A stretch of DNA of 51,402 nt from assembly GCA_021782655.1 (NCBI GenBank), contig JAJXUT010000004.1, positions 1 to 51,402 of the forward strand, written 5' to 3'. The notes beneath the pieces are model-generated. The model searched no databases, was not told the origin of the DNA, and worked only from the letters and a program-made list of their open reading frames with translations. The translations under genes were made by a program, and so were the position numbers. Numbering within the stretch: the first letter of the stretch is position 1; the number at the start of each line of letters is the position of its first letter. This document shows, in pieces, positions 37,425-46,756 of this stretch. The DNA comes from Deltaproteobacteria bacterium (GTDB lineage: Bacteria; Desulfobacterota; Desulfobulbia; Desulfobulbales; VMSU01).

Positions 37425-38417
37425 ATGTCTATCGCGGGCAAAAATATTCTGGTAACCGGCGCCGACGGATTTATAGGTTCACATCTTACGGAACTGCTGG
37501 TGAGGGAAGGGGCAAGGGTTACCGCCTTAAGCCAATACAACTCCTTCAATTATTGGGGATGGCTTGAGGACACCAAATGTCTTAACGATATCGAGGTGGT
37601 TGCCGGAGATGTCCGCGATCCGCATTTCTGCAAACGAATCAGCAAAAATGTCGAGTTAATCTTCCATCTGGCGGCGCTGATTGCTATCCCCTACTCCTAC
37701 GTGGCGCCGGACAGTTATGTGGACACCAACGTCAAGGGTACCCTAAACCTCTGCCAGGCGGCGTTGGAGAACGGTTGCGCCAAGTTTATCCACACCTCCA
37801 CCTCGGAGGTGTACGGCACGGCCCAGTACGTGCCTATCGACGAGAGGCATCCCTTACAGCCCCAATCGCCTTACAGCGCCTCGAAGATCGGCGCCGACTG
37901 CATGGCCATGAGCTTCTTCAACGCCTTTGCCTTGCCGGTGGTCATCGCCCGTCCCTTTAACACCTACGGCCCCAGGCAGTCCGCCCGGGCGATCATCCCC
38001 ACGATCATCACCCAGATTTCCAAGGGAGCGGCGGCCATCAAGCTGGGCGACCTGACTCCCACCCGTGACTTAAACTACGTAACCGATACCTGCCACGGCT
38101 TTCTCGCCTTGGCCGAATGCGACCAGTGTCTTGGCGAGGTCGTCAACATCGGCTCGAACCACGAAGTCAGCATGGGAACCCTGGTGGAGATGATCAAGGA
38201 TATTATGGGTAGAGAGATTGCAATCGAAACCGAAAACGAGCGGCTTCGCCCCGCCAACTCTGAGGTCTTCCGTCTCTGGTGCGACAATCGAAAGATCAAG
38301 GAGTTGACTGGCTTCTCCCCCCAGTACTCCCTGCGCCAAGGCTTGGAAGAAACCATAGCCTGGTTCGCCGCGCCGGAAAATCTAAGTCGCTACAAGGCCC
38401 ACATATACAATGTTTGA
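37425..38417 (+). CDS. legB: Nucleotide-GlcNAc 4,6-dehydratase, LegB-like
   Basis: A 330-residue extended SDR. The cofactor motif is LVTGADGFIGSHLTELL, substrate region YNSFNYWGWLED is characteristic of LegB, and the active-site set is STSEVYG and YSASKIGAD. It should make the 4-keto-6-deoxy sugar that starts legionaminate synthesis. It starts 24 bases after the Maf gene and overlaps legC by 8 bases. Confidence 0.88.
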   Translation: MSIAGKNILVTGADGFIGSHLTELLVREGARVTALSQYNSFNYWGWLEDTKCLNDIEVVAGDVRDPHFCKRISKNVELIFHLAALIAIPYSYVAPDSYVDTNVKGTLNLCQAALENGCAKFIHTSTSEVYGTAQYVPIDERHPLQPQSPYSASKIGADCMAMSFFNAFALPVVIARPFNTYGPRQSARAIIPTIITQISKGAAAIKLGDLTPTRDLNYVTDTCHGFLALAECDQCLGEVVNIGSNHEVSMGTLVEMIKDIMGREIAIETENERLRPANSEVFRLWCDNRKIKELTGFSPQYSLRQGLEETIAWFAAPENLSRYKAHIYNV

Positions 38418-39552
38418 GGACGTTGTCGCTTATATCCGCCGCCTGTTTCCAGGGCGAGAGTCGATCCCGTTGCATGAGCCGGTGTTTGCCGGGCGGGAGA
38501 GAGACTATGTCCTCGCCGCCATCGATTCCACCTTTGTCTCCTCGGTGGGGAAATTTGTCGAGCAATTTGAACAGATGATGAGTGACTACACCGGGGCGTC
38601 GTATGCGGTTGCCACCGTAAACGGCACCTCGGCCCTGCACGCGGCGCTGTTAGTCGCCGGGGTCAAGCCGGGAGACGAGGTCATCACTCAGTCTCTGACC
38701 TTTGTCGCTACCGCCAACGCCATCACCTACTGCGGCGCCCAGCCGGTATTCCTGGATGTCGATCGTGACACCCTGGGGCTTTCACCGGCGGCGCTGGCGG
38801 CATTTTTGCGAGAACACACCGAGCAGGCGGGAGAGGAATGCCACAACAAGACAACCGGCAGGCGGATAAGCGCCTGCGTGCCCATGCACAGCTTCGGCCT
38901 CCCGTGCAGAATTGAGGAGATCGCCGACCTCTGCCAGGGACATAACCTCATGCTGGTCGAAGATGCGGCGGAATCTCTGGGCAGCACCCAGCACGGGCGG
39001 CATGCCGGCACCTTCGGACATCTGGGGGTGTACAGCTTCAACGGCAACAAGACGGTGACCTGCGGCGGCGGCGGCGCAATTGTAACGAGCGACAAGAAAT
39101 TCGCTGCGCACGCCAAGCATCTGACCACCACCGCCAAGAAGCCGCACCCATACCGTTACGAGCATGACGAGGTGGGCTTCAACTACCGGATGCCAAATCT
39201 CAACGCCGCCCTGGCCTGCGCCCAACTGGAAAACCTGGAACTATTCATTGCCGATAAACGACGTTTGGCAGGGCAGTATCAGGAGTTTTTCCGCCATCGG
39301 GCAGCGATTTCGTTTGTCGTCGAACCTCCAGAGTGCCGGGCCAATTACTGGCTCAACACGGTACTGCTTGCCGACGCCGCTTCCCGTGATCTTTTCCTGA
39401 ACGAGGTGTGCGGGGCGGGCATTCAGACCCGCCCCGCCTGGGAGCTACTCAACCGGTTGAAAATTTACCACCATTGTCAGACCGATTCGCTTGTCAACGC
39501 AAATTGGCTGGCGGATCGGATTGTCAATCTCCCGAGCAGCGTCCGGTTATGA
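38410..39552 (+). CDS. legC: Sugar aminotransferase, LegC-like
   Basis: A 380-residue PLP enzyme of the DegT/DnrJ/EryC1 family. It should aminate C4 of the LegB product. VNGTSALHAALLVAGVKPGDEV, DAAESLGSTQ and the PLP lysine in SFNGNKTVTCGGGGA are visible. It overlaps legB by 8 and legH by 4 bases (ATGA). Confidence 0.88.
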   Translation: MFEDVVAYIRRLFPGRESIPLHEPVFAGRERDYVLAAIDSTFVSSVGKFVEQFEQMMSDYTGASYAVATVNGTSALHAALLVAGVKPGDEVITQSLTFVATANAITYCGAQPVFLDVDRDTLGLSPAALAAFLREHTEQAGEECHNKTTGRRISACVPMHSFGLPCRIEEIADLCQGHNLMLVEDAAESLGSTQHGRHAGTFGHLGVYSFNGNKTVTCGGGGAIVTSDKKFAAHAKHLTTTAKKPHPYRYEHDEVGFNYRMPNLNAALACAQLENLELFIADKRRLAGQYQEFFRHRAAISFVVEPPECRANYWLNTVLLADAASRDLFLNEVCGAGIQTRPAWELLNRLKIYHHCQTDSLVNANWLADRIVNLPSSVRL

Positions 39553-40199
39553 AAGAGGAGATTGTTTTGATCGGGGCGGGCGGCCACTGCCTGGCCTGCA
39601 TCGACGTGATCGAACAAACGGGCGCATTCCGGATCGCCGGGCTTATCGATACGCCCCAACGTTTGGGGGATAGGCTTCTGGGCTATCCGACTATCGCCAC
39701 AGATGCCGATATTCCCACCCTTGCCGGGAAAGGGCGGGCCTTTCTGGTTGCCATCGGCCAAATCAAAAGCGGTCTTAGGCGACGGGAGATATTCAACTTA
39801 CTGCTCGGAGCGGGCGGTAAGCTACCGGTTATTGTCTCGCCGTTGGCCTATGTCTCCCGGCACAGCGAGATCGGCAAGGGCACGATTGTCATGCACGGGG
39901 CGATGATTAACGCCGGGGCGCATATTGGTTGCAACTGCATTATCAACTCCCAGGCCCTGGTGGAGCATGGGGCGGTGATTGGCGACCATTGCCATATCGC
40001 CACCGGCGCCATTGTCAACGGCGAGGCCAAGATCGGCGCCGGCTCTTTTATCGGCAGCATGGCTATGATCCGAGAGGGGATCTCAGTGGGGGAACAGGCG
40101 ATTGTCGGGGGCGGGGTGACGGCATTGCGAGACATCCCCCCCTACACGCAGGTAACACTAATGGAACCTTATGCGAGCAAGAACCTACATAATCGCTGA
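39549..40199 (+). CDS. legH: Sugar N/O-acetyltransferase, LegH/NeuD/PglD-like
   Basis: A 216-residue acyltransferase. The N-terminal Rossmann part (LIGAGGHCLACIDVIE) is followed by a left-handed hexapeptide beta-helix (GKGTIVMHGAMINAGAHIG). It is expected to acetylate the C4 amine made by LegC. The start overlaps the legC stop, and its end overlaps legI by 29 bases. Confidence 0.85.
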   Translation: MKEEIVLIGAGGHCLACIDVIEQTGAFRIAGLIDTPQRLGDRLLGYPTIATDADIPTLAGKGRAFLVAIGQIKSGLRRREIFNLLLGAGGKLPVIVSPLAYVSRHSEIGKGTIVMHGAMINAGAHIGCNCIINSQALVEHGAVIGDHCHIATGAIVNGEAKIGAGSFIGSMAMIREGISVGEQAIVGGGVTALRDIPPYTQVTLMEPYASKNLHNR

Positions 40200-41178
40200 G
40201 GCCGGAGTGAATCACAACGGTGATCTCGGATTGGCGAAAAAGCTTATCGATGCAGCCGTGGTTGCCGGGGCGGACGCGGTCAAATTCCAGACCTTCAAGG
40301 CGGATCGACTCGTGGCGCACGACGCCCCCATGGCGGCCTACCAGCGACGCAACACTAGGGCAGAAGAATCCCAACACGAGATGCTCAAACGTCTGGAGCT
40401 TGATGAGGAGCAATTCCGCCTCTTGCATGCGCACTGCCAAAATCAGGGGATTGATTTTCTCTCTTCACCCTTCGACCTGGAGGGCGTTGATTTTCTGGCG
40501 GCCCTGGGGCTTGAGGTCTTCAAGATCCCCTCGGGGGAGATTACCAATCTGCCTTATCTGCGAAAGATAGGCCGGTTGCAGAAAAGCGTGCTTCTTTCCA
40601 CCGGTATGGCCGACCTGGAGGAGGTGCGCTTTGCCCTTGACACCCTGATGGAGGCTGGGGCGGCGAAGCGGAAGATCACCGTCTTGCAATGCAACACGGA
40701 ATACCCCACCCCAATGGAAGACGTTAACCTAAAGGCCATGCGGACAATGGCCGAAACCTTTGGGGTGGAGGTCGGATATTCGGATCACACCGAGGGGATA
40801 GAGGTGGCGATTGCGGCGGTATCTCTGGGGGCGACGGTGGTGGAGAAACACTTCACCTTGAGCAGAAATCTGCCCGGCCCGGATCATCGGGCCAGTCTTG
40901 AGCCTGATGCGTTGCAGGCCATGATCGCCGCGATCCGCAATGTCGAGCAGGCTCTGGGTGACGGGATCAAAAGGCCTAGTCGGTCGGAGCTGCCCAATCG
41001 CCTGGTGGCGCGCAAGAGTATCGTCGCGGCCCGTGAGATCGAGAAGGGGGAATTGTTCACTGAAAATAATCTTACCGTAAAGCGGCCCGGCACGGGCCTT
41101 TCCCCCCGGCGTTGGGACGAGGCGCTCGGCAGGGTCGCCTTGCGCAACTATGCGGCAAATGAGTTTATCGAGTTGTAG
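40171..41178 (+). CDS. legI: Legionaminic acid synthase, NeuB-like
   Basis: A 335-residue enzyme condensing a 6-deoxy-diacetamido-mannose with phosphoenolpyruvate. IIAEAGVNHNGDLGLAKKLI and KFQTFKADRL mark the NeuB barrel, and IPSGEITNLPYLRKIGR the PEP site. The SAF (antifreeze-like) domain closes the protein (ARKSIVAAREIEKGELFTEN). Confidence 0.92.
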   Translation: MRARTYIIAEAGVNHNGDLGLAKKLIDAAVVAGADAVKFQTFKADRLVAHDAPMAAYQRRNTRAEESQHEMLKRLELDEEQFRLLHAHCQNQGIDFLSSPFDLEGVDFLAALGLEVFKIPSGEITNLPYLRKIGRLQKSVLLSTGMADLEEVRFALDTLMEAGAAKRKITVLQCNTEYPTPMEDVNLKAMRTMAETFGVEVGYSDHTEGIEVAIAAVSLGATVVEKHFTLSRNLPGPDHRASLEPDALQAMIAAIRNVEQALGDGIKRPSRSELPNRLVARKSIVAAREIEKGELFTENNLTVKRPGTGLSPRRWDEALGRVALRNYAANEFIEL

Positions 41179-41180
41179 AG

Positions 41181-42362
41181 GTGGCCATTAAGCTTAGAAA
41201 AATATGCGTGTTCACTGGGACGCGGGCCGACTATGGCCTGCTCAGTCCGCTCATGCGAGAAATTCAGGCGCATCCAGCCTTGTCGTTGTTGTTGCTTGTC
41301 TCTGGGGCTCATCTCTCACCGGAATTTGGCATGACCGTTCGAGAGATTGAGGCTGCAGGATTTGTTGCGGACGAGAAGGTGGAGATATTGATGAGCTCTG
41401 ATTCCTCGGCAGGCGTATCTAAGTCGATCGGACTGGGGTTAATAGGATTTCCAGAGGCTATTGGGCGGCTGAGGCCTGATGTGCTCGTGGTGCTAGGCGA
41501 CAGATATGAGGCCCTGGCTGCGGTGATTTCGGCGATGATCTCCCGGGTTCCCATTGCCCATATTCATGGGGGAGAGACAACAACCGGGGTGGTTGATGAG
41601 GCGATTCGCCACGCAATCACGAAGATGAGCCACCTGCACTTCACCAGCACTGATGAGTACCGAAGGCGGGTTATCCAGTTGGGTGAAGACCCCGGACGGG
41701 TATTCAACGTCGGCGCCTTGGGCATCGAGAATATCCGCAGCTGCGCGTTGCTTGACCGGAACATGCTGGAAAAGGAAATCGATTTTCGTCTGGGCGCTAA
41801 CAGCGCCCTGGTAACCTTTCATCCGGCAACCTTAGAACCAGACGCGGCAAGAGACCAATTTGCCCAGCTACTTAGTGCCTTGGATCGGCATAATGAGTTG
41901 CGGATTATCTTCACCAAGGCCAATGCCGATATGGATGGCAGGGGGATCAATCAGATGATCGACAACTATGTCGCAGTCAATAGCCGTCGGGCAGTGGCCT
42001 TCGTTTCGCTGGGACAACTCCGCTACTTGAGCGCCATGCGTGAGGTCAACCTGGTGCTGGGCAACTCCTCAAGCGGCATTATCGAGGCCCCCAGCTTCGG
42101 CATTCCGACGGTCAACATCGGAGAGAGACAAAAAGGCCGGGTGCGGGCGGCAAGCGTTGTTGATTGCGCCCCAAACGCCGAGGCCATCGCGCAAGCGATC
42201 AAAAAATGTCTGGCCCCCGCGTTTGCGGCCATGGCTAGACGAGCAGTAAATCCCTACGCCAAGGAAGGCACGGCGCGGGCCATTGCCGAGTGCCTAGCAG
42301 AGGCTTGCCCAGTGCCGTTAAAAAAAGATTTTTACGACTTGCCTCCAGGCCAATCAACATAA
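41181..42362 (+). CDS. legG: Hydrolysing nucleotide-GlcNAc 2-epimerase, NeuC/LegG-like
   Basis: A 393-residue enzyme, GTG start 2 bases after legI. CVFTGTRADYGLLSPLM, HIHGGETTTGVVDEAIRH and GNSSSGIIEAPSFG are the family motifs. It supplies the mannosamine-type substrate to LegI while releasing the nucleotide. Confidence 0.9.
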   Translation: MAIKLRKICVFTGTRADYGLLSPLMREIQAHPALSLLLLVSGAHLSPEFGMTVREIEAAGFVADEKVEILMSSDSSAGVSKSIGLGLIGFPEAIGRLRPDVLVVLGDRYEALAAVISAMISRVPIAHIHGGETTTGVVDEAIRHAITKMSHLHFTSTDEYRRRVIQLGEDPGRVFNVGALGIENIRSCALLDRNMLEKEIDFRLGANSALVTFHPATLEPDAARDQFAQLLSALDRHNELRIIFTKANADMDGRGINQMIDNYVAVNSRRAVAFVSLGQLRYLSAMREVNLVLGNSSSGIIEAPSFGIPTVNIGERQKGRVRAASVVDCAPNAEAIAQAIKKCLAPAFAAMARRAVNPYAKEGTARAIAECLAEACPVPLKKDFYDLPPGQST

Positions 42363-42373
42363 CGGGAATTGCC

Positions 42374-43441
42374 ATGTCAGACATCCCCTGGGAAAGGGTA
42401 TTGGTATCGCCTGCCACCTCCATCATCGAGGCGATGCGTCTCCTTGACGAAACCGCCTTGCAGATTATCATCGTGGTCAGCGATGAGCGGCAACTCCTGG
42501 GCACAGTCACTGACGGCGATATCCGGCGGGCAATTCTCAAGGGATCCAACCTTAAGGAACCGATCGATACGGTGATGAATAGACGGCCAACTGCCTTCAA
42601 GGCCGACGAGAGCAGACAGGATATGCTGACCGCTATGCGGCTGCTCGGATTTGCGCGGGTGCCTATAGTTGACGCACAGTACCGGGTGGTCGGCCTGCAA
42701 ATACTCGACAAATTGCTCAAACCGGCGTCCAAGGACAACCCGGTCGTCCTCATGGCGGGCGGCCTGGGGAGCAGGCTGGCCCCCCTGACTCAAAATTGTC
42801 CCAAACCGCTTCTCCCGATCGGCAACCAGCCGGTGCTACAGACGATTTTGGAAAATTTCATCTCCTTCGGGTTTCATAGGTTCTACATTTCTGTCAATTA
42901 TAAAGCTGAAATGATTAAGAATTATTTCGGAGATGGCTCCCGCTGGGAGGTGGCGATAGACTACATCCACGAAGACAAGCGCATGGGAACGGCGGGCGCC
43001 TTGAGCCTGTTGCCGGAACGTCCGCAGGAGCCGGTATTTGTCATGAACGGCGACATCCTTACCAAGGTGAATTTCCTGCAACTCCTGGATTTTCATACCG
43101 AGCACCGGGCGATTGCCACCATGTGCGCCTACAGGTACGAGTTGCAGATACCCTATGGGGTGCTGAAGGTGGATCGTTACCGGCTACAAGAGATCACCGA
43201 GAAGCCCACCCAGAGTTTTTTCGTCAATGCCGGGATTTACGTGCTCGACCCCCAGGCCTTTGACCATATCCCCGCTAACACCTTTTTTGATATGCCCTCC
43301 TTGTTTGAAAAGGTGATTGCCGCCGGGCAAGAGTCGGCGGTTTTCCCCATTCGGGAATACTGGCTGGATATTGGCAAGATGAGCGACTTTGAATTGGCGG
43401 AGTCGGAGTACACCAAGATTTTCGGCAAAAAAGATGCGTGA
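42374..43441 (+). CDS. ptmE: CBS-domain nucleotidyltransferase, PtmE-like
   Basis: A 355-residue protein with two CBS motifs (residues about 10-115: LLGTVTDGDIRRAIL, RVVGLQILDKL), then a sugar-phosphate nucleotidyltransferase (VLMAGGLGSRLAPLT, NCPKPLLPIG, VFVMNGDIL). In Campylobacter PtmE makes GDP-glucosamine to start the legionaminate route, so a GDP-linked pathway is suggested. It overlaps the next gene by 8 bases. Confidence 0.87.
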   Translation: MSDIPWERVLVSPATSIIEAMRLLDETALQIIIVVSDERQLLGTVTDGDIRRAILKGSNLKEPIDTVMNRRPTAFKADESRQDMLTAMRLLGFARVPIVDAQYRVVGLQILDKLLKPASKDNPVVLMAGGLGSRLAPLTQNCPKPLLPIGNQPVLQTILENFISFGFHRFYISVNYKAEMIKNYFGDGSRWEVAIDYIHEDKRMGTAGALSLLPERPQEPVFVMNGDILTKVNFLQLLDFHTEHRAIATMCAYRYELQIPYGVLKVDRYRLQEITEKPTQSFFVNAGIYVLDPQAFDHIPANTFFDMPSLFEKVIAAGQESAVFPIREYWLDIGKMSDFELAESEYTKIFGKKDA

Positions 43442-44456
43442 ACAAGGCCGGCCATATAGGGGTGCGGTTGTCGGGCTGGGCAATATTGGCTACCTGTTCT
43501 CGCGGGATGTAAAACGTGTGGGGACATGGAGCCACAGCCATGCCTACCATCTTTGCCCCCGTACGGTGCTGGCCGCAGGTGTCGATCCTGATCCGGTAAA
43601 ACGTGACTTTTTTGCCGCGGAGTTTCCCGAAGTCCCAGTCTTTGTCTCGGCAAACGAGATGTTTGAGAAGAGCCTGCCAGACCTCGTCTCCATCTGCACC
43701 CCGACCGCAACTCACCTGGCCATGTTTAAGGAGGTGATTAACCGTCCGGTGCGCGGAATTATCTGCGAGAAGCCGTTTGCCGAAGATGTTGACCAGGCGA
43801 GAACGATGGCCCGCCTGGCCCGACAACGTAACGTCGTGGTAGCGGTCAACCATCTAAGACGCTGGAACGACAACTATCGTTTTGCTGCCGATATGGTTGC
43901 CAGAGGGGAAGTTGGCCGTTTGACCGCCATCCACGCCTGCTATCCCGGCCAGATCTACAACATCGGCACCCACTTAATCGATACGGTGCTAATGATGGCC
44001 GGGCAGCGTCCGGTGGTGGCGGCGGGCGTTCGGGTGGCATCTGAAGACCCTGCTGACCCCTCGGTAACTGGAATGTTGACCTTGAATGATGGCTTAGTTT
44101 GCAGCTTTACGGCCACAGGGCGCAGGCTCGATCTTATCTTCGAGATCGATGTCGTGGGCGACGAGGGCCGGATACGGATCATCAACAACGGCAATACGGT
44201 TGAACTGTATCGTTTCGAGGCCAGCAGCAACTACTCCGGATACCGGGAGTTGGCGGTACGGCCAATAGACACGCCAGGGACAGGGGATCTGTTGATGAAC
44301 ACGGTTAAGGATATGGCGCAGGTGCTAGACGGCTTGACCTCAAAACCATCCTGTACTGCCGAGGACGGGTATTGGACCATGGCGGTGATCGATGCTCTGC
44401 AAAAATCGATGCAGGCGGGAGGCGTGCCAAGTCCCGTTGTCGGCCTGCGCGAATAA
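43434..44456 (+). CDS. Gfo/Idh/MocA-family oxidoreductase
   Basis: A 340-residue NAD(P)-dependent sugar oxidoreductase. The start GAVVGLGNIGYLFSRD is the cofactor site, ICEKPFAEDVDQA is the family EKP motif, and HLRRWNDNYRF follows. Not a standard leg gene; it and the next aminotransferase could make a branch or a modified sugar. Substrate unknown. Confidence 0.82.
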   Translation: MREQGRPYRGAVVGLGNIGYLFSRDVKRVGTWSHSHAYHLCPRTVLAAGVDPDPVKRDFFAAEFPEVPVFVSANEMFEKSLPDLVSICTPTATHLAMFKEVINRPVRGIICEKPFAEDVDQARTMARLARQRNVVVAVNHLRRWNDNYRFAADMVARGEVGRLTAIHACYPGQIYNIGTHLIDTVLMMAGQRPVVAAGVRVASEDPADPSVTGMLTLNDGLVCSFTATGRRLDLIFEIDVVGDEGRIRIINNGNTVELYRFEASSNYSGYRELAVRPIDTPGTGDLLMNTVKDMAQVLDGLTSKPSCTAEDGYWTMAVIDALQKSMQAGGVPSPVVGLRE

Positions 44457-44483
44457 CTAACTTTTTGTTTTGGGTGAATAAAG

Positions 44484-45851
44484 ATGAAGACACTCGCCTT
44501 GCTGGGTGGCCCTAAGGCGGTAACCTTGCCGCTTAAATCCTCGGTGGTTATCGACGACGATGAGCGGCGGCTGGTTAACGAGGTGCTGGATCGTGGTGAA
44601 CTTTCGCGCTTCATGGGTAGCCCCACCCCTGGGATTGAAGATGTGTTAGTCATGCCGTCGGCGGCGGCCGAAAACTATTCCCCCCAGTACTTCACCTTCC
44701 TCGGAGGACGCATGGTGCGGCGCTTCGAGGCGGAGGCGGCGCGTTACTTCGGGGTCAAGTACATGGTTTCCGCCAATTCTGCCACCAGCTGTCTCTCGAT
44801 GGCCCTTGCCGCTGCCGGGATTGGCCCGGGCGACGAGGTGATTACTACCTGTATGTCCTTTAACGCCACGGCGATGAGCGTCCTGATGTTTAACTCCATC
44901 CCGGTGTTCGTTGATGTCTCGGCGGACAACTTCTGCCTTGATCCCGAGGCGGTTGCACGGGCCATCACGCCTAGGACAAAGGCGATTCTCGTGGTGCATC
45001 TGCTGGGTTTTCCGGCGGACATGGAGGCGATCATGGCCATTGCCGATAGGCGCCGGCTAGTGGTGATCGAGGATTGCGCCCAGGCTCCAGGCACCAAGAG
45101 CAATGGGCGTTATGTGGGCACCATCGGGCAGGCGGGGGTCTTCAGCCTGCAAGAGACTAAAAATTTCCAGACCGGGGAGGGAGGGTTGTTGGCCACCAAC
45201 GATCCGGCAATCGCACGCAAGGCCCGCCTCATCCGCAATCACGGGGAATCAGTGCCCGATGCCTCCTGGGATGACGAGGACCTGGCCAACGTGGTGGGCT
45301 TCAACTTCCGGATGACGGAGCTGACGGCGGCCTTCGGGGTGGGGCAGATGGGCAAGCTGTCAGAAAATAATCGGGTACGTGCCGACAATGCCCGCTATTT
45401 AACAAAGGCGTTAGCTGCAATCCCCGGTTTGAGGCCGGTGCCCTTCAAGCCCGATTGGGTGCCGCATATCCTGCCGATGCTGTATGATGCCGAGGCGACC
45501 GGGGTACCCCGTGCCTTGGTGCTGCGGGCGCTTAGAGAGGAGGGCGTGCCGGTTGGTTCTGGCTATACGCGGCTCATGCATGAGAACCCCCTGTTTGTCC
45601 GACAGGTGGCGTATGGCCGGCACGGTTGCCCCTGGAAGTGCGCGGGCGAGGGCTATACTGCCCCGGCACACCCCTGCCCGACAGCCGAGGATCTCTTGCG
45701 TCACCGGTTTATCTGGTTTTATCATATAAACCGTCCCAACGGCCTGGCCGAGATGGAGCAGGTCGTCGAGGCCTTCCTCAAGGTCTTTAGCAGCCTGGAG
45801 GAGCTTAAAAACTGTCCGCAGGGCGAGGTCGCTCTCGGCTACAAGTGGTGA
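44484..45851 (+). CDS. DegT/DnrJ/EryC1-family aminotransferase, second copy
   Basis: A 455-residue PLP enzyme, longer than LegC and unlike it in sequence. SANSATSCLSMALAAAGIGP, EDCAQAPGTKSNGRY and the PLP lysine region QETKNFQTGEGGL are visible. It resembles AHBA-synthase-style members. With the preceding oxidoreductase it may form an oxidise-then-aminate pair acting on a sugar, which is inference. Confidence 0.82.
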   Translation: MKTLALLGGPKAVTLPLKSSVVIDDDERRLVNEVLDRGELSRFMGSPTPGIEDVLVMPSAAAENYSPQYFTFLGGRMVRRFEAEAARYFGVKYMVSANSATSCLSMALAAAGIGPGDEVITTCMSFNATAMSVLMFNSIPVFVDVSADNFCLDPEAVARAITPRTKAILVVHLLGFPADMEAIMAIADRRRLVVIEDCAQAPGTKSNGRYVGTIGQAGVFSLQETKNFQTGEGGLLATNDPAIARKARLIRNHGESVPDASWDDEDLANVVGFNFRMTELTAAFGVGQMGKLSENNRVRADNARYLTKALAAIPGLRPVPFKPDWVPHILPMLYDAEATGVPRALVLRALREEGVPVGSGYTRLMHENPLFVRQVAYGRHGCPWKCAGEGYTAPAHPCPTAEDLLRHRFIWFYHINRPNGLAEMEQVVEAFLKVFSSLEELKNCPQGEVALGYKW

Positions 45852-45855
45852 TGGT

Positions 45856-46584
45856 ATGTCAGGTAACAACAAGACGAGAATCGTTGGTGTCATCCATGCA
45901 CGGGGAGGCTCTACCCGGATTCCCTTGAAAAATATCAAGCCGCTGTACGGCACGCCGCTCATTGCCTATATAATCCGAGCGGCCCTGGAATCCAAGATGC
46001 TCGACCGGGTGATCGTTTCCACGGATCACGAAGAAATCAAGGAGATCGCCTTGCAGTACGGCGCCGAGGTGCCGTTTATGCGGCCCAGGGAAATATCAAC
46101 CGACTGCCCTTCGGAGTTTGTGACCCAGCACGCCATATCCTTTGTCGAAAAGGAACAGGGTGTGGAGGTGGAAATCGCTGTTTCCATGCAGCCCACCACC
46201 CCCTTTATTGAGGCTAATGACATTGACGCCTGCGTCTTGATGCTGCAAGGGAACCCACAGTGGGATTCGGTTTTCACCGGCAGTGTCGTGCATGAACGTC
46301 CGGAGTGGATGTTTGCGATCGGCGATGGCGGCGGCGCCTCGTTGTTCTTAGGCGAGCTGCTGCGCGGAGAGACCGGCGTCGTGCAGTCGTTGCCAAGGCT
46401 TGCCATGCCCAACGGCGGCGCTTACGCGACTAGACGCCAGGCACTTTTTGGGGAGAATTTACTTATCTCGCCGCGTACTGGTATCCACCTTATGCCACTG
46501 GAACGCTCGGTGGACATCGACGAACCCATTGATTTCGAGTTTGCGGAATTCATGGCGCAACGCAAGGAGAATATGCATGGATAA
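45856..46584 (+). CDS. legF: CMP-nonulosonate (legionaminate) cytidylyltransferase
   Basis: A 242-residue CMP-sugar synthetase. VIHARGGSTRIPLKNIKPL is the activation motif, with DRVIVSTDHEEIKEIA and VDIDEPIDFEFAEFM typical of NeuA/LegF. It yields the CMP-sugar donor used by Maf proteins. It overlaps the next small gene by 8 bases. Confidence 0.9.
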   Translation: MSGNNKTRIVGVIHARGGSTRIPLKNIKPLYGTPLIAYIIRAALESKMLDRVIVSTDHEEIKEIALQYGAEVPFMRPREISTDCPSEFVTQHAISFVEKEQGVEVEIAVSMQPTTPFIEANDIDACVLMLQGNPQWDSVFTGSVVHERPEWMFAIGDGGGASLFLGELLRGETGVVQSLPRLAMPNGGAYATRRQALFGENLLISPRTGIHLMPLERSVDIDEPIDFEFAEFMAQRKENMHG

Positions 46585-46756
46585 ACTTATTAAGGGAAAT
46601 TACGAACTGGAGAATGAAGTTGAGATAAAATCTCCTGCACATGACGATGACATGAACAATTTCGAGAACAAGGCGATGGAGAAGTTGGGAGGCAGCATCG
46701 CCTTTGTAATGAAGGGCAACAAGTTGTTATGGGATGATGAAGACGATGATAAATGA
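46577..46756 (+). CDS. Small acidic protein, unknown
   Basis: A 59-residue protein (MDKLIKGNYELENEVEIKS... ending LLWDDEDDDK). It is rich in Asp/Glu and overlaps legF by 8 bases and the second Maf gene by 11 bases, so it is locked into the operon by translation coupling. No family recognised. Confidence 0.55.
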   Translation: MDKLIKGNYELENEVEIKSPAHDDDMNNFENKAMEKLGGSIAFVMKGNKLLWDDEDDDK

